Counted from the stretch's first letter, positions 8,328-16,938 are shown. The stretch: DNA of 25,664 nt from Enterococcus hirae ATCC 9790 (GCF_000271405.2 NC_018081.1:2801554-2827217); one strand, 5' to 3'. Notes: generated by a model not told the origin, from the letters alone. Numbers and translations: made by a program.

Positions 8328-9704
8328 TTATCTTCTCGGCTCATTTTCATCAAAATCTTTATAAAATAAACGACGGTCCTCATCTGGTTCCACAATTTCT
8401 TCTTTAGGATCATGGAACACCACGCGAATTTTTAAAATTCTAGAACCTTCCATTTCTTCAGAAGTCAAAGTAATGTTATCTACATCAAACGATAATTTTT
8501 CTCCCTCATCAGGGATCATGCCCAAAGCAGTGATTAAATAGCCTGCCATCGTGTCAACATCGCTCATGTGTAAGTTACTGTCAAATACTTCGTTGAACTC
8601 ATCGATCAACATTCGTCCTTGGATCACGTATTCATGTTCAGCAACCTTTTCATATAATTTTTCGACTTCATCTGATTCATCATCAATTTCACCGACGATT
8701 TCTTCTAGTAAATCTTCTAAAGTCGCTAAACCAACGACTCCACCATATTCATCCAGTAAAATAGCCATCTGGTTTTGAGTTTTTTTCATTTCGTACAAGA
8801 GATCATCAATGAATATTGTCTCTGGTACAAATAAAGGTTCTTGCATGATTTTTTGAATATTTAAATGTTCAAAGCCAAATTTATGAGCAGCTTTCAATAA
8901 GTTTTTCGTATGAAGAATCCCAACAACTTTGTCTTTGTCTTCATTATAGACCGGAATCCTTGAATAATTTTCTGATAAAACTTCATTGACATTCTCTTCA
9001 ACGGAGTCATTGATATCGATCATAAAAGCATCTGTTCGAGGAACCATTACTTCCCTAGCTACTTTGGTATCTAAAGAAAAAACACCTTGCAGCATTTCTA
9101 ACTCTTCATTATCAAGTACACCTTCAGTTTCCAACATATACCGCATTTCATCTCTCGTCATTTTTGAATCTTCATCATCAAAAGTCATTGGTGTGACACG
9201 AGCTAGTAAACTAGTCGATGCAGATAATAACCAGACGAAAGGTTTGGCAACCACACCGATCAGACGGATAATTCCTGAAGTAAAGTTGGCTACTTCTTCT
9301 GATTTGTTCAAGGCGATTCGTTTAGGATACAATTCACCAAAAACAATCGATACGTAGGTCAAAATAGCTAAAACAATAATATTGGCAATATTTCTTGCTG
9401 CTACACTACCACCTAATAATGGTGCTAATTTTTCTGATAATGTATTGGCTAACGAAGCACCGGATAGGATATTGACTAACGTGATTCCTACCTGGATCGT
9501 TGACAGAAAGTTATTTGGGTTCTGCAATATTTTTAAAAGCTTTTGAGATTTAACATCTCCTTCTTCCGCTTTTTGCTCGACTCGATTTTTGTTGATCGAA
9601 ACAACAGCAATCTCGGAAGCAGCTAAAAAAGCATTGATCAAAGTTAAAATGATCAGTAATAAAATTTGCGCTAACAGCGACTGACTCTCAGGGTCAGCAT
9701 TCAT
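8328..9704 (-). CDS. CNNM/CorC (HlyC)-family membrane protein with CBS pair
   Basis: This is a membrane protein of the HlyC/CorC (TlyC) family. Related proteins are linked to magnesium or cobalt efflux; the older hemolysin name is not supported as a function. The 458 residues carry a DUF21/CNNM transmembrane domain (about 1-200) whose first helix follows a short N-terminus. Next come a CBS pair (about 215-335, with VMVPRTDAF, SRIPVYNEDKDKVVGILHTK and LLDEYGGVVGLATLEDLLEEIVGEI) and a C-terminal transporter-associated domain (about 350-435). The ATG has AAGGAGAG upstream. Strong terminators on both sides make it a single-gene unit. No clear promoter could be picked in the short AT-rich leader. 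Confidence 0.92.
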   Translation of the reverse strand: MNADPESQSLLAQILLLIILTLINAFLAASEIAVVSINKNRVEQKAEEGDVKSQKLLKILQNPNNFLSTIQVGITLVNILSGASLANTLSEKLAPLLGGSVAARNIANIIVLAILTYVSIVFGELYPKRIALNKSEEVANFTSGIIRLIGVVAKPFVWLLSASTSLLARVTPMTFDDEDSKMTRDEMRYMLETEGVLDNEELEMLQGVFSLDTKVAREVMVPRTDAFMIDINDSVEENVNEVLSENYSRIPVYNEDKDKVVGILHTKNLLKAAHKFGFEHLNIQKIMQEPLFVPETIFIDDLLYEMKKTQNQMAILLDEYGGVVGLATLEDLLEEIVGEIDDESDEVEKLYEKVAEHEYVIQGRMLIDEFNEVFDSNLHMSDVDTMAGYLITALGMIPDEGEKLSFDVDNITLTSEEMEGSRILKIRVVFHDPKEEIVEPDEDRRLFYKDFDENEPRR

Positions 9705-9748
9705 AATCGCATTCTCTCCTTATATTTTTTAATTTTTTGTTTACGATA

Positions 9749-9781
9749 GAAAAAAAGCGTGACTATAAAGATAGCCACGCT
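9749..9781 (-). terminator. Terminator of the AI-2E family transporter gene
   Basis: On the minus strand AGCGTGGCTAT pairs with ATAGTCACGCT (11 bp, one G-U) around a four-base loop and is followed by a run of T residues. It separates the transporter gene from the CorC-type gene. Confidence 0.85.
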
Positions 9782-9854
9782 AAAATGTTATCACAAAGAA
9801 TTTTTCTTTGCAATAAAAACAACTATGAAGCAATTAGTCGGAATTGCTGATACG

Positions 9855-10976
9855 TTATTCCAATGTCGTTGCAATTTTTTTCTTTTTTTCATTTTGCTGG
9901 TCTTCTTTAACAATTTTGATGACATAAGAAATAATCGTCTTACAAATGGCATAAAACGGTACACCTAAGAAAATCCCGATCAAACCAGCAATGTTTCCTG
10001 CTACTAATAACACAATGATGATCGTTAGCGGATGGATTTTTAATGATTTTCCGATGACATTTGGATAAATCACATTTCCATCCAATTGTTGAACGATCAA
10101 GACAACGACACAACAAAGCAGTGCTTTAACAGGATCATTGAATACTGTCACTAAAAATGCTGGAGCTAAGCCTAGGTAAGGACCTAGATAAGGAATCAAA
10201 TTAGTCAAACCAGCGATGACGCCAAATAAAAAGGCATAATTGACCCCTAGAATCAGATACCCCAAAAAAGTAAATGTTCCGACAAAAAGACATTCAATCG
10301 CTTGACCACTAATGTAGTTAGCTAATGTTTTGTTCAATTGACCAAGTAATTCAACAATTTGATCTCTTCTCTTTTCAGGAAAGAATTTCTTGACTGTCGG
10401 AACCATTTTTTCTCCATCTTTCAACATATAAAACAAAATAAATGGAGCTGTGATGATCACGATTGTAGCAGAAGCGATCGTACCGACAAGCGATCCTAAG
10501 CTGTTTGAAATCCCGCTGAGGAACTGTTGGATAATCTTAGCATAAGAAATATCTAATTGATTCAAATAATGATTGATATCTACCTCTTTGAAGATCGGTA
10601 GTTGGGCCATATTATTTAACCAAGTCTCTACACGACTAATAAAGTCAGGAATATTCGATGCGATGGATGAAATTTGTTGGATCAAGCTAGGAATCACGCT
10701 GAGCAAAATCCAGATGATCGCTGCGACAAGCAAAAGTAATACGATTGCTACCGCCCAAATGCGTTTGATTTTGATTTTCATCAATAGTTTGACAATAGGA
10801 TTCAACAAATAATACAAAAATCCAGCAATCAAGACTGGTGCGAATAATGTTGAGAAAAACGTTCCAATTGGTTGAAAGATAAAATTGATTTTTGAAGAAA
10901 CCAAGATCAACGTGGCGATAATGAGTAATTCGCAAGACCAAAACATCAATTTTGATTGTTTCAATTTTTCAAACAA
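9855..10976 (-). CDS. AI-2E family transporter (YdbI/PerM-like permease)
   Basis: This is a polytopic membrane protein of the AI-2E exporter family. Members include the AI-2 exporter TqsA and sodium/proton antiporters, so the substrate cannot be told from sequence. The 373 residues have N-terminal hydrophobic hairpins (about 12-95), a soluble middle part (about 100-155), and a block of conserved helices with GLTNLIPYLGPYLG and IGKSLKIHPLTIIIVLL, both typical of the family. The start codon is TTG, chosen because AAAGGAGG lies seven bases upstream and no in-frame ATG precedes the first helix. The tail is short and basic (QQNEKKKKIATTLE). The gene is divergent from the GNAT gene and ends in its own terminator. 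Confidence 0.9.
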   Translation of the reverse strand: MFEKLKQSKLMFWSCELLIIATLILVSSKINFIFQPIGTFFSTLFAPVLIAGFLYYLLNPIVKLLMKIKIKRIWAVAIVLLLLVAAIIWILLSVIPSLIQQISSIASNIPDFISRVETWLNNMAQLPIFKEVDINHYLNQLDISYAKIIQQFLSGISNSLGSLVGTIASATIVIITAPFILFYMLKDGEKMVPTVKKFFPEKRRDQIVELLGQLNKTLANYISGQAIECLFVGTFTFLGYLILGVNYAFLFGVIAGLTNLIPYLGPYLGLAPAFLVTVFNDPVKALLCCVVVLIVQQLDGNVIYPNVIGKSLKIHPLTIIIVLLVAGNIAGLIGIFLGVPFYAICKTIISYVIKIVKEDQQNEKKKKIATTLE

Positions 10977-11065
10977 TATACTTCCTCCTTTCGTCTTTTT
11001 TACTAGTATATATTATTTGTGTGAAAATTTCTTTTATTCTTACTGATATTTGTTTTTTTATCCAC

Positions 11066-11094
11066 TTTTCATTTTATTTTCTTTACAGTATACT
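11066..11094 (+). promoter_or_regulatory. Promoter of the GNAT acetyltransferase gene
   Basis: TTTTCA (11066-11071) is followed after 17 bases by TATACT (11089-11094), 25 bases before the chosen start codon. The -10 is strong and the -35 matches four of six consensus bases. Confidence 0.55.
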
Positions 11095-11118
11095 AAACGA
11101 ATGAAAGGTGGGTTTCGG

Positions 11119-11553
11119 ATGAAAGTCGTTCAAACAAAAGATACATTAAGTGATATTTACCTTGATGCCGTTCGTATTAGAAACCAAGTTTTTGTCAAAG
11201 AACAAGGCGTTCCTATAACTAGAGAAATTGATCAAAATGAAGCACATTGCATCCACTTTGTTCTTTATTCAGACCAAAATCTACCTTGTGGGACCGTTCG
11301 GCTATTACCATTAGAAAATGGAAAAATGAAGTTACAACGAATGGCGATTCTTGCAGATTATCGTCATCAAGGATTAGGTCAAATTTTAGTAGCTGAAGCT
11401 GAAGCTTTCGCCAAAAGTCAAGGATATAATACGATTTTGCTAGGCGCCCAAGCAACAGCTGAGAATTTCTATAAAAAATTAGGATTCACTGCTTATGGAG
11501 AACCATTTGAAGATGCTGGTATTGCTCATATCGCAATGAAAAAAGTCTTTTAA
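11119..11553 (+). CDS. GNAT family N-acetyltransferase (ElaA/YjcF-like)
   Basis: This 144-residue acetyl-CoA-dependent acetyltransferase has an unknown acceptor. The N-terminal block IRNQVFVKEQGVP is typical of the ElaA/YjcF group. The acetyl-CoA site is seen in RMAILADYRHQGLGQILVAE (Q/RxxGxG/A motif), and the C-terminal ENFYKKLGF is the usual GNAT end motif. The start at 11119 is preferred because AAAGGTGGG precedes it at good distance. The frame is open further up to 11050, and an ATG at 11101 would place the ribosome binding site inside the gene and overlap the promoter. It is a single gene, divergent from the transporter and convergent with the DUF402 gene. Confidence 0.85.
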   Translation: MKVVQTKDTLSDIYLDAVRIRNQVFVKEQGVPITREIDQNEAHCIHFVLYSDQNLPCGTVRLLPLENGKMKLQRMAILADYRHQGLGQILVAEAEAFAKSQGYNTILLGAQATAENFYKKLGFTAYGEPFEDAGIAHIAMKKVF

Positions 11554-11634
11554 TTATTGACAGGCTATCAAAGCAAGGATCATCCCTTGTCCTTTTTCTT
11601 CCATCATCAGTGTCTATGTTGAAGAACCCATAGC

Positions 11635-11677
11635 AAAAAAGCAGTAAGCGCAAAACTTTTGCGCTTACTGCTTTTTT
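11635..11677. terminator. Bidirectional terminator between GNAT and DUF402 genes
   Basis: A 21-bp perfect palindrome (A6-GCAGTAAGCG... and its complement ending in T6, centre at C11656) gives a GC-containing stem with a T-run in both directions. It lies three bases from the DUF402 stop codon and 82 bases from the GNAT stop codon, so it can end both transcripts. Confidence 0.93.
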
Positions 11678-11680
11678 TGT

Positions 11681-12214
11681 TTACTTGCGCGACAATTGCT
11701 TGTAACGGTTATACCAAATATCAATATAGCCTTCGGAGAAAGGGCCCTCACCATTATTGATCCAGTCAACCAAGATCTTCACGTTTTCTTTTAGGATGAA
11801 GTCGATATCATTCGGATAATTCATCATTTGGCTATGCATCTCATATTCATCGACATCTAGTAATCGTTTCTCTCCATCAGGAAAAACTTTGATATCTAAA
11901 TCATAATCAATATACTTCAATGCCTCATCGTCCAGCAAAAAAGGTGAAGCTAGATTACAATAATAGGAAACCCCCTTTTCTCGAATCATTGCTATTACAT
12001 TGAACCAGTATTTTTTGTGAAAATACACAATTGCTGGTTCTCGAGTCACCCAACGACGTCCATCAGACTCTGTAACTAGAGTATGATCATTGACACCGAT
12101 CATCGAATGCTCACTTGTTTTTAATACCATGGTATCACGCCACGTTCGATGCAATTTGCCGTCATGTTTGTAACTTTGGATCGTTACAAACTCACCTTCT
12201 TTTGGGACTCCCAT
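11681..12214 (-). CDS. DUF402 nucleoside tri-/diphosphate phosphatase (YgaC/Ntdp-like)
   Basis: This 177-residue cytoplasmic protein matches the DUF402 family of Gram-positive cocci and bacilli. Members studied in staphylococci hydrolyse nucleoside tri- and diphosphates. Recognisable stretches are [15 protein letters not shown] (N-terminal), [19 protein letters not shown] (middle), YYCNLASPF, and the acidic run [14 protein letters not shown] (metal-binding region of the fold). [12 protein letters not shown] is near the C-terminus. The ATG follows AAGGAAGGG. It has its own extended -10 promoter overlapping the end of mutY and ends at the shared bidirectional terminator. The family assignment is firm; the physiological substrate is not known from this sequence. 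Confidence 0.88.
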   Translation of the reverse strand: MGVPKEGEFVTIQSYKHDGKLHRTWRDTMVLKTSEHSMIGVNDHTLVTESDGRRWVTREPAIVYFHKKYWFNVIAMIREKGVSYYCNLASPFLLDDEALKYIDYDLDIKVFPDGEKRLLDVDEYEMHSQMMNYPNDIDFILKENVKILVDWINNGEGPFSEGYIDIWYNRYKQLSRK

Positions 12215-12281
12215 AGCAACCCTTCCTTACGCAGCATCTCATGCTTTGTGTTTGGGTGTTCATTACACCGACATCGTAATT

Positions 12282-12310
12282 ATTATATCAATAAAAAAGA
12301 GCTTTGCCTA
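12282..12310 (-). promoter_or_regulatory. Promoter of the DUF402 gene
   Basis: On the minus strand TAGGCA (12310-12305), a 17-base spacer and TATAAT (12287-12282) with an extended TG form a convincing promoter. Its -35 overlaps the stop codon of mutY. No clear terminator separates mutY from it, so read-through from mutY is also possible. Confidence 0.7.
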
Positions 12311-13489
12311 GAAAGGATTACTATTGTTTCGATTTTTCTCTAATTGTTCGTTTAATTTTACCTGTACTTTTGGAAAAGCCACGTTATCGAAGTCTTCTGG
12401 TAATAACCATTGTGTTATTTCAGTTTTAGGAAATTTGTCATTTGATTGAGAAGGTATTCGACCGTAAAATAGTAATACGTGCCATTTCAAATGGCTAAAG
12501 ATATGCGTTACCTCTCCCAAATGCCGCTTTTGCCAAATCAATTGTTCTTTAAAATGAAAGGGTAGCTCTGTTTCTTCTTCTGCAACTTTGTCTTGATCGA
12601 ATAAGCTTGGTTCATGAGATTGATCCCATTCAGCTTGCATCCATTCGTATTTCTCTTTTGTGACTTCGACCATCGGGAACGTCCACATGTTTGCTAATAA
12701 CCTTTGCGTATGTCGTTCCTCAAAATAATAGGCTCCCGCCTCATTTTGAATCGCTGCACACACATAATAGACATCTTTTGGTTTGGCTTTCTTTGTTTTT
12801 ACTGGAAACGAGGTTTGCTCATTTTTTTTGTAAGCTAAGCAAAATGATTGGATCGGACATGATTCACAATTAGGTGAAGTAGGTGTACAAATGGCCGATC
12901 CTAGATCCATCATTGCTTGGTTAAACTCACCAGGATGCTTTTCATCAATGATCTTACGCATCGCCTCATCAAAAATTTTCCGACTAGAAGCTTTGGCGAT
13001 GTCAGCTTCAATACAAAATAAGCGACTCACGACTCTCATGACATTCCCGTCGATTGCTGGTTCTGGCAAACCAAAAGCAATACTTGAAATAGCGCCTGTA
13101 GTATAAGGGCCAATCCCTTTCAATGAACTGATTTCTTCTGGTGTTTGCGGCATACGTCCATCAAATTCTGTCATGATCTGTTGGGCAGCAGCTTGGATAT
13201 TTCGAACGCGAGAATAATACCCCAATCCTTCCCAAGCCTTTAAAAGTTTTTCTTCTGGTGCCGCAGCTAACGCTTCAATAGTCGGAAACCATTCCATAAA
13301 GCGATAAAAATAAGCAATTACCGTATCTACACGGGTTTGTTGAAGCATGATTTCAGAAATCCAGATACGATAAGGATCACGATCATAGCGCCAAGGTAGA
13401 TTGCGTTTTTCTTTTTCGTACCAGCCAACAAATTGCGTTTGAAACTGTGCGATTTCCTCTTCCGTCCATTTTTCCCATTCTTTATTCAC
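12308..13489 (-). CDS. mutY: A/G-specific adenine DNA glycosylase
   Basis: MutY removes adenine mispaired with 8-oxoguanine. The 393 residues contain the catalytic glutamate E46 in SEIMLQQTRVD, a helix-hairpin-helix (SLKGIGPYTTGAISS, about 122-136) and the catalytic aspartate D147 in PAIDGNVMRV. The iron-sulfur loop is C201-x6-C208-x2-C211-x5-C217. The C-terminal NUDIX-like 8-oxoG recognition domain (about 235-385) carries FSH at 331-333. The start codon is GTG, and it overlaps the end of recX by eight bases, with AAGGAAG inside recX as ribosome binding site. This suggests translational coupling. No in-frame ATG precedes the catalytic glutamate region. All key residues are present. Confidence 0.95.
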   Translation of the reverse strand: MNKEWEKWTEEEIAQFQTQFVGWYEKEKRNLPWRYDRDPYRIWISEIMLQQTRVDTVIAYFYRFMEWFPTIEALAAAPEEKLLKAWEGLGYYSRVRNIQAAAQQIMTEFDGRMPQTPEEISSLKGIGPYTTGAISSIAFGLPEPAIDGNVMRVVSRLFCIEADIAKASSRKIFDEAMRKIIDEKHPGEFNQAMMDLGSAICTPTSPNCESCPIQSFCLAYKKNEQTSFPVKTKKAKPKDVYYVCAAIQNEAGAYYFEERHTQRLLANMWTFPMVEVTKEKYEWMQAEWDQSHEPSLFDQDKVAEEETELPFHFKEQLIWQKRHLGEVTHIFSHLKWHVLLFYGRIPSQSNDKFPKTEITQWLLPEDFDNVAFPKVQVKLNEQLEKNRNNSNPF

Positions 13490-14279
13490 TTGCTTCTTCC
13501 TTTTCTACGATAAATCGTTGGATCATTTCTAAATCAAATCCTTTTTGATATAAGCTTTGTTTGATTTTTAAATTACGTTTTTTCGGTTCAAATCTCTCAT
13601 TTTTACGCCATAACTTGTCTCCTTGTGAAACTAATGCTTCATATTCAGCGTCTTCATCCGTTTCTTGTGGTAAATGGGCGATGGCTTGTTGGATCGCCTC
13701 TTGGGTGAATCCCTTTGTCATCAAGTTTTGTTGAATTTTTCTAAAAAGTTCTTTATGACTTTTCCCATGATTTTTATTGAATAATTTTTCTGCCGTTTGC
13801 GATGCTATCGCTATTTGTTCTTCTTCTGGATATTGCAACAGTGCCTGCTCGATGATTTCCGGTTTCAAACCCTTTTGTTGTAATTGCTGAGCTATTTTTT
13901 TTGGTCCTTTGTCACTTAGTCGTACATTTGTCCGCACGTAGCTTTCACCATAGACGAGGTCATTGATCAAATCTAATTCCTTTAAACGATCCACGATCTT
14001 ATTACGGTCAGCTAGTTCAATCTCTTTTTCTTTCAAATAAGTTCTAATTTCTTTTTCCGAACGCAATTGATAACTTAGATAATTGAGCGCTTGTTGGAGA
14101 CCAAAGTCAAACCCACTACTTTTCTTGATTTCCTCAATTGTTTCTTCTGTTAATTCTTGTCCCTTTAACAAGCGGTAACGCACCAAGATATCTTCTGAAA
14201 CCTTCAAAGAATCTCCTTCAGATAATTCGACTTGATAAAATGGACCTTTGCCTTTACTGATCCTAGTAACTGTTATCAT
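13482..14279 (-). CDS. recX: Regulatory protein RecX
   Basis: RecX modulates RecA filaments during recombination and SOS repair. The predicted 265 residues, with the start at 14279 (AGGAGG seven bases upstream), match the long Firmicute form. An upstream extension to 14363 is open but lacks a ribosome binding site and would run through the recX-rlmCD intergenic region. The protein is a chain of three-helix repeats: QQALNYLSYQLRSEKEIRTYL, YVRTNVRLSDKGPKKIAQQL, and two later related units ending in IKQSLYQKGFDLEMIQRFI. It overlaps mutY by eight bases and is divergent from the rRNA methyltransferase gene, so recX and mutY form a two-gene DNA repair operon. Confidence 0.92.
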   Translation of the reverse strand: MITVTRISKGKGPFYQVELSEGDSLKVSEDILVRYRLLKGQELTEETIEEIKKSSGFDFGLQQALNYLSYQLRSEKEIRTYLKEKEIELADRNKIVDRLKELDLINDLVYGESYVRTNVRLSDKGPKKIAQQLQQKGLKPEIIEQALLQYPEEEQIAIASQTAEKLFNKNHGKSHKELFRKIQQNLMTKGFTQEAIQQAIAHLPQETDEDAEYEALVSQGDKLWRKNERFEPKKRNLKIKQSLYQKGFDLEMIQRFIVEKEEASE

Positions 14280-14386
14280 TGAGTTACCTCCTCGAACGTA
14301 TATTCTTATCATAACATAGAAAATCCCCATCGCTATTAATAATATGTTAGAATAAAACCACACTATTAGAAAAAAGGAAGATACTT

Positions 14387-15784
14387 ATGACAGAAACCAT
14401 TGTCAAAAACGGCCAAACCATCCCTTTAAAAATCAAACGACTGGGTATCAACGGTGAAGGGATCGGTTATTTCAAACGTTTGATCATCTTTGTCCCTTAT
14501 GCACTGCCCAAAGAAGAAGTTCTTGTCAAGATCACGAAAGCAACACCTCGCTATGCGGAAGCTCGGTTAATCAAAGTCAAAAAGCAAAGCAAGGATCGAG
14601 TGGTGGCGCCTTGTCCAGTGTATTATGAATGTGGTGGCTGTCAGCTTCAACATTTAGCATATCAGGCGCAACTTGATTTCAAAAAAGATTTGCTTATGCA
14701 AGCGCTAGAAAAATTCAAACCGGCTGGCTTTCGTTCTTACAAATTACGTCCAACGATTGGCATGGAAGAACCATGGCATTACCGAAACAAAGCACAATTC
14801 CAATTAAGAAAAAATAAGAAAACACAACAAATCGAAGCTGGGCTATATCAAGCAAATTCCCATGAACTTGTGCCATTAATCGATTGCTTAGTTCAAGAAC
14901 CACAGACACAGAAAGTGATGAATACGGTCGTCGAGTTATTGAATAAGTATGACCTTCCTATCTATGATGAACGGAGCAACAGTGGCATTTTTCGGACGAT
15001 CATGGTACGTGTTGGAATAAAAACGGGTGAATTACAAGTTGTATTTATTACTCGTAGTCAAAAATTTCCACAAAAAAATGCAATCATCCGTGACATTAAC
15101 CAACAATTGCCAGAGGTTGTTTCAATCATGCAAAATGTTCAACCTGCTAAAACTTCTCTCGTAATGGGCGATGAAACAATCCACCTTTGGGGAAAAGATG
15201 CTATTGAAGAACATCTCAATGAAGTTACTTTTGATCTCTCACCACGAGCTTTTTTCCAGTTGAATCCGCAACAAACAGAAGTCCTTTATAATGAAGGAAT
15301 CAAAGCACTCGCGATCCAACCAAATGAAACGATCGTAGATGCTTACTGTGGTGTGGGAACGATTGGTTTAAGTGTAGCAAAACAAGCGAGAGAAATCCGT
15401 GGAATGGATGTGATTCCTCAGGCTATTGATGATGCACGTAAAAACGCTCAACGTTTAGGGTATACTAATACCCATTATGAAGTTGGAACTGCTGAAGAAT
15501 TATTACCAAAATGGCTTGAAGAAGGATTTGAACCAGATGGGATCATTGTCGATCCCCCTCGTACAGGGCTTGATCCCCAGTTGATTCAATCGATCCTCAA
15601 CTATCCGCCAACGAAATTAGTATATATTTCCTGCAACGTCTCAACCTTAGCACGAGATCTGGGACAATTAAGTAAGAAATTCAAAGTGGAATATTTGCAG
15701 TCAGTGGATATGTTTCCCCAAACGGCTCGATGTGAAGTCGTTGTAAAATTGACTAGAAGATCAAGTGTTACCAGCAAAAACTAG
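14387..15784 (+). CDS. rlmCD: 23S rRNA (uracil-5-)-methyltransferase, RlmCD type
   Basis: This AdoMet-dependent enzyme makes 5-methyluridine in 23S rRNA. In Firmicutes one RlmCD enzyme can modify both U747 and U1939. The 465 residues start with a TRAM RNA-binding domain (about 5-65). Iron-sulfur cysteines are C76, C82, C85 and C167. The methyltransferase domain shows VDAYCGVGTIGLS (AdoMet site, 317-329), IIVDPPRTGLD (386-396) and the catalytic C416 in YISCNVSTLARDL. AAAAGGAAG precedes the ATG. It is a single gene with a bidirectional terminator after it. Firmicutes often carry two paralogues (RlmCD and a TrmFO-unrelated copy), so the exact target site is inferred. Confidence 0.9.
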   Translation: MTETIVKNGQTIPLKIKRLGINGEGIGYFKRLIIFVPYALPKEEVLVKITKATPRYAEARLIKVKKQSKDRVVAPCPVYYECGGCQLQHLAYQAQLDFKKDLLMQALEKFKPAGFRSYKLRPTIGMEEPWHYRNKAQFQLRKNKKTQQIEAGLYQANSHELVPLIDCLVQEPQTQKVMNTVVELLNKYDLPIYDERSNSGIFRTIMVRVGIKTGELQVVFITRSQKFPQKNAIIRDINQQLPEVVSIMQNVQPAKTSLVMGDETIHLWGKDAIEEHLNEVTFDLSPRAFFQLNPQQTEVLYNEGIKALAIQPNETIVDAYCGVGTIGLSVAKQAREIRGMDVIPQAIDDARKNAQRLGYTNTHYEVGTAEELLPKWLEEGFEPDGIIVDPPRTGLDPQLIQSILNYPPTKLVYISCNVSTLARDLGQLSKKFKVEYLQSVDMFPQTARCEVVVKLTRRSSVTSKN

Positions 15785-15841
15785 CTGAACTTTTTTCGGT
15801 ACTTTTTCTGCTCGTCTGACTTAACTCAACCTAAGTAAATA

Positions 15842-15881
15842 AAAAACATCCAAAACACAGCTCTGTGTTTTGGATGTTTTT
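15842..15881. terminator. Bidirectional terminator between rlmCD and the DUF697-like gene
   Basis: A 19-bp perfect inverted repeat (AAAAACATCC... / ...GGATGTTTTT) around CT gives T-runs on both strands. It lies 57 bases after the rlmCD stop codon and 66 bases after the stop codon of the convergent gene. Confidence 0.92.
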
Positions 15882-15947
15882 GTTATGCAATAGTTCATGA
15901 TTGTCCACTTTTTTAACTCTTACTAATTCAATTTATCCACTAAATAT

Positions 15948-16631
15948 TTACTTTTTGATACTTTTTAATGCACGAAACAATGTCTGGGATTGTCCTTTGA
16001 ATGACATGACTTGTTCAAATATATCTTCCCCATCATTCAGCATCTTTACGGTGGTCCACCCTAGTGATTCGGTGATGGCACTTGCAACAGTGGCATTGAT
16101 CGCTGCCCCTGTAACAGTTCCAACTGCTGGTACAAATTTGACAATATTTCCGACAGTACTTCTTCCTAAACTGACTACTACAAGTTCTTTAGAAACACTT
16201 TTCCCTAAACTTTCTGACCAAGATTGTCCAAAAAGTTTATGTAGCCGAGCCATCATAGTCAATTGAACTGGAACTAATAAAAACGCATCTGAAAAAGGGA
16301 TCGGAGAGCAACCGATGATTGCAGCTGTTAACGAAGCCGCGTGAATGATCCTATGACTTTTTTTGCGTGTCGTTTCATCGACTCCTTTTAAGAAATCTTT
16401 AAATACATGATCAAATTTTTCTTGATTTTTTGCAAGGATTTTTTCTGCTACGATTTTCGATTGGTCATAAGCATTAAGGATCACTCTAGCTGATTTTTGT
16501 GGCATTTTTTTTAACACTTCAGCAAAGAAAGAGTCGAACTCTTGCTGGTCAAGTGTTTCTTTAGCAAGTGGTGCAACATGATTAGTTTCATCGCTTGTAT
16601 CTTGCGTATTCTTCTTAAAAAATCTCATCAT
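15948..16631 (-). CDS. DUF697-like (YcjF-type) protein
   Basis: This 227-residue protein is of unknown function. After a basic N-terminus and a polar helical region (20-95) it has a hydrophobic block AASLTAAIIGCSPIPFSDAF, then VPVQLTMMARLHKLFGQ, and a second block NIVKFVPAVGTVTGAAINAT. This PIPxxD, then Q-x-x-M-x-x-(L/I)-x-x-x-(F/Y)-G, then GTxxGxxxN pattern is that of DUF697 proteins, often found with or fused to small GTPases and attached to the membrane. No GTPase is adjacent here. The first of two ATGs at 16631 is chosen because AGGGGG lies just before it. The gene is monocistronic, and a promoter and an inverted repeat lie directly upstream. Confidence 0.65.
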   Translation of the reverse strand: MMRFFKKNTQDTSDETNHVAPLAKETLDQQEFDSFFAEVLKKMPQKSARVILNAYDQSKIVAEKILAKNQEKFDHVFKDFLKGVDETTRKKSHRIIHAASLTAAIIGCSPIPFSDAFLLVPVQLTMMARLHKLFGQSWSESLGKSVSKELVVVSLGRSTVGNIVKFVPAVGTVTGAAINATVASAITESLGWTTVKMLNDGEDIFEQVMSFKGQSQTLFRALKSIKK

Positions 16632-16655
16632 ACTTTTCCCCCTACTAAAAACTAC

Positions 16656-16680
16656 CAATACTCCATTTAATGAAGTATTG
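16656..16680. repeat. Inverted repeat in the leader of the DUF697-like gene
   Basis: CAATACT and AGTATTG flank a centre that also pairs (CATT/AATG) apart from single mismatches, 25 bases in all. It lies between the promoter at 16691-16718 and the ribosome binding site. It may be an operator for a dimeric regulator or an RNA hairpin; no regulator family is recognised. Confidence 0.5.
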
Positions 16681-16690
16681 TTGTAGCTCT

Positions 16691-16718
16691 ATCATACATT
16701 AAACCTTTCCTTAACCAA
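16691..16718 (-). promoter_or_regulatory. Promoter of the DUF697-like gene
   Basis: On the minus strand TTGGTT (16718-16713), a 16-base spacer and TATGAT (16696-16691) form a likely sigma-A promoter. The rest of the 16719-16909 stretch holds no intact gene, only a 38-codon fragment described among the findings. Confidence 0.55.
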
Positions 16719-16909
16719 AATCATTCACTCATGAACAAAAGAAGGTTGAAACAACAATGTTTAGCATCAAGAATTTAGAACGAATTTCCGAAAACTGCTT
16801 CTCAAATTTAAAGATGAAAATCTCGAAACAGCTTCTCATGTTTTGAAAAATTCAGGCTTATTTCGAGGAGCTGATGATTGAACACCATTTACACATTTTT
16901 AGAAATAAA

Positions 16910-16938
16910 GAGACTGAAGCAAGTTTTGCCTCAGTCTC
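16910..16938 (-). terminator. Terminator of the LPMO gene
   Basis: On the minus strand GAGACTGAGGCAA pairs with TTGCTTCAGTCTC (13 bp, one G-U) and is followed by TTTATTT. It lies 76 bases after the LPMO stop codon. The T-run is interrupted, so efficiency may be moderate. Confidence 0.75.

Noticed and set aside
8986..9357. 123-codon plus-strand frame opposite the CorC-type gene
   Set aside because: No ribosome binding site and no recognisable domain, and it lies wholly antisense to a well-supported gene.
8326..9704. Hemolysin as the function of the CorC-type protein
   Set aside because: The historic hemolysin name of this family is not backed by domain content; it has a CNNM/DUF21 membrane domain, a CBS pair and a transporter-associated domain.
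10687..10941. 84-codon same-strand frame inside the AI-2E transporter gene
   Set aside because: It overlaps a clearly conserved membrane protein in another frame and has no family features.
11550..11600. Short hairpin AAGGATCATCCCTT after the GNAT stop codon as a separate terminator
   Set aside because: The stem is short and bulged; the 21-bp bidirectional terminator just downstream is much stronger.
14280..14363. Longer RecX start with a hydrophobic N-terminus
   Set aside because: It lacks a ribosome binding site, while ATG at 14279 has AGGAGG at ideal distance and gives the normal RecX length.
14280..14386. Promoters for recX and rlmCD in the divergent gap
   Set aside because: Several -10-like hexamers occur in this AT-rich stretch, but none has a convincing -35 at the right spacing, so none is listed.
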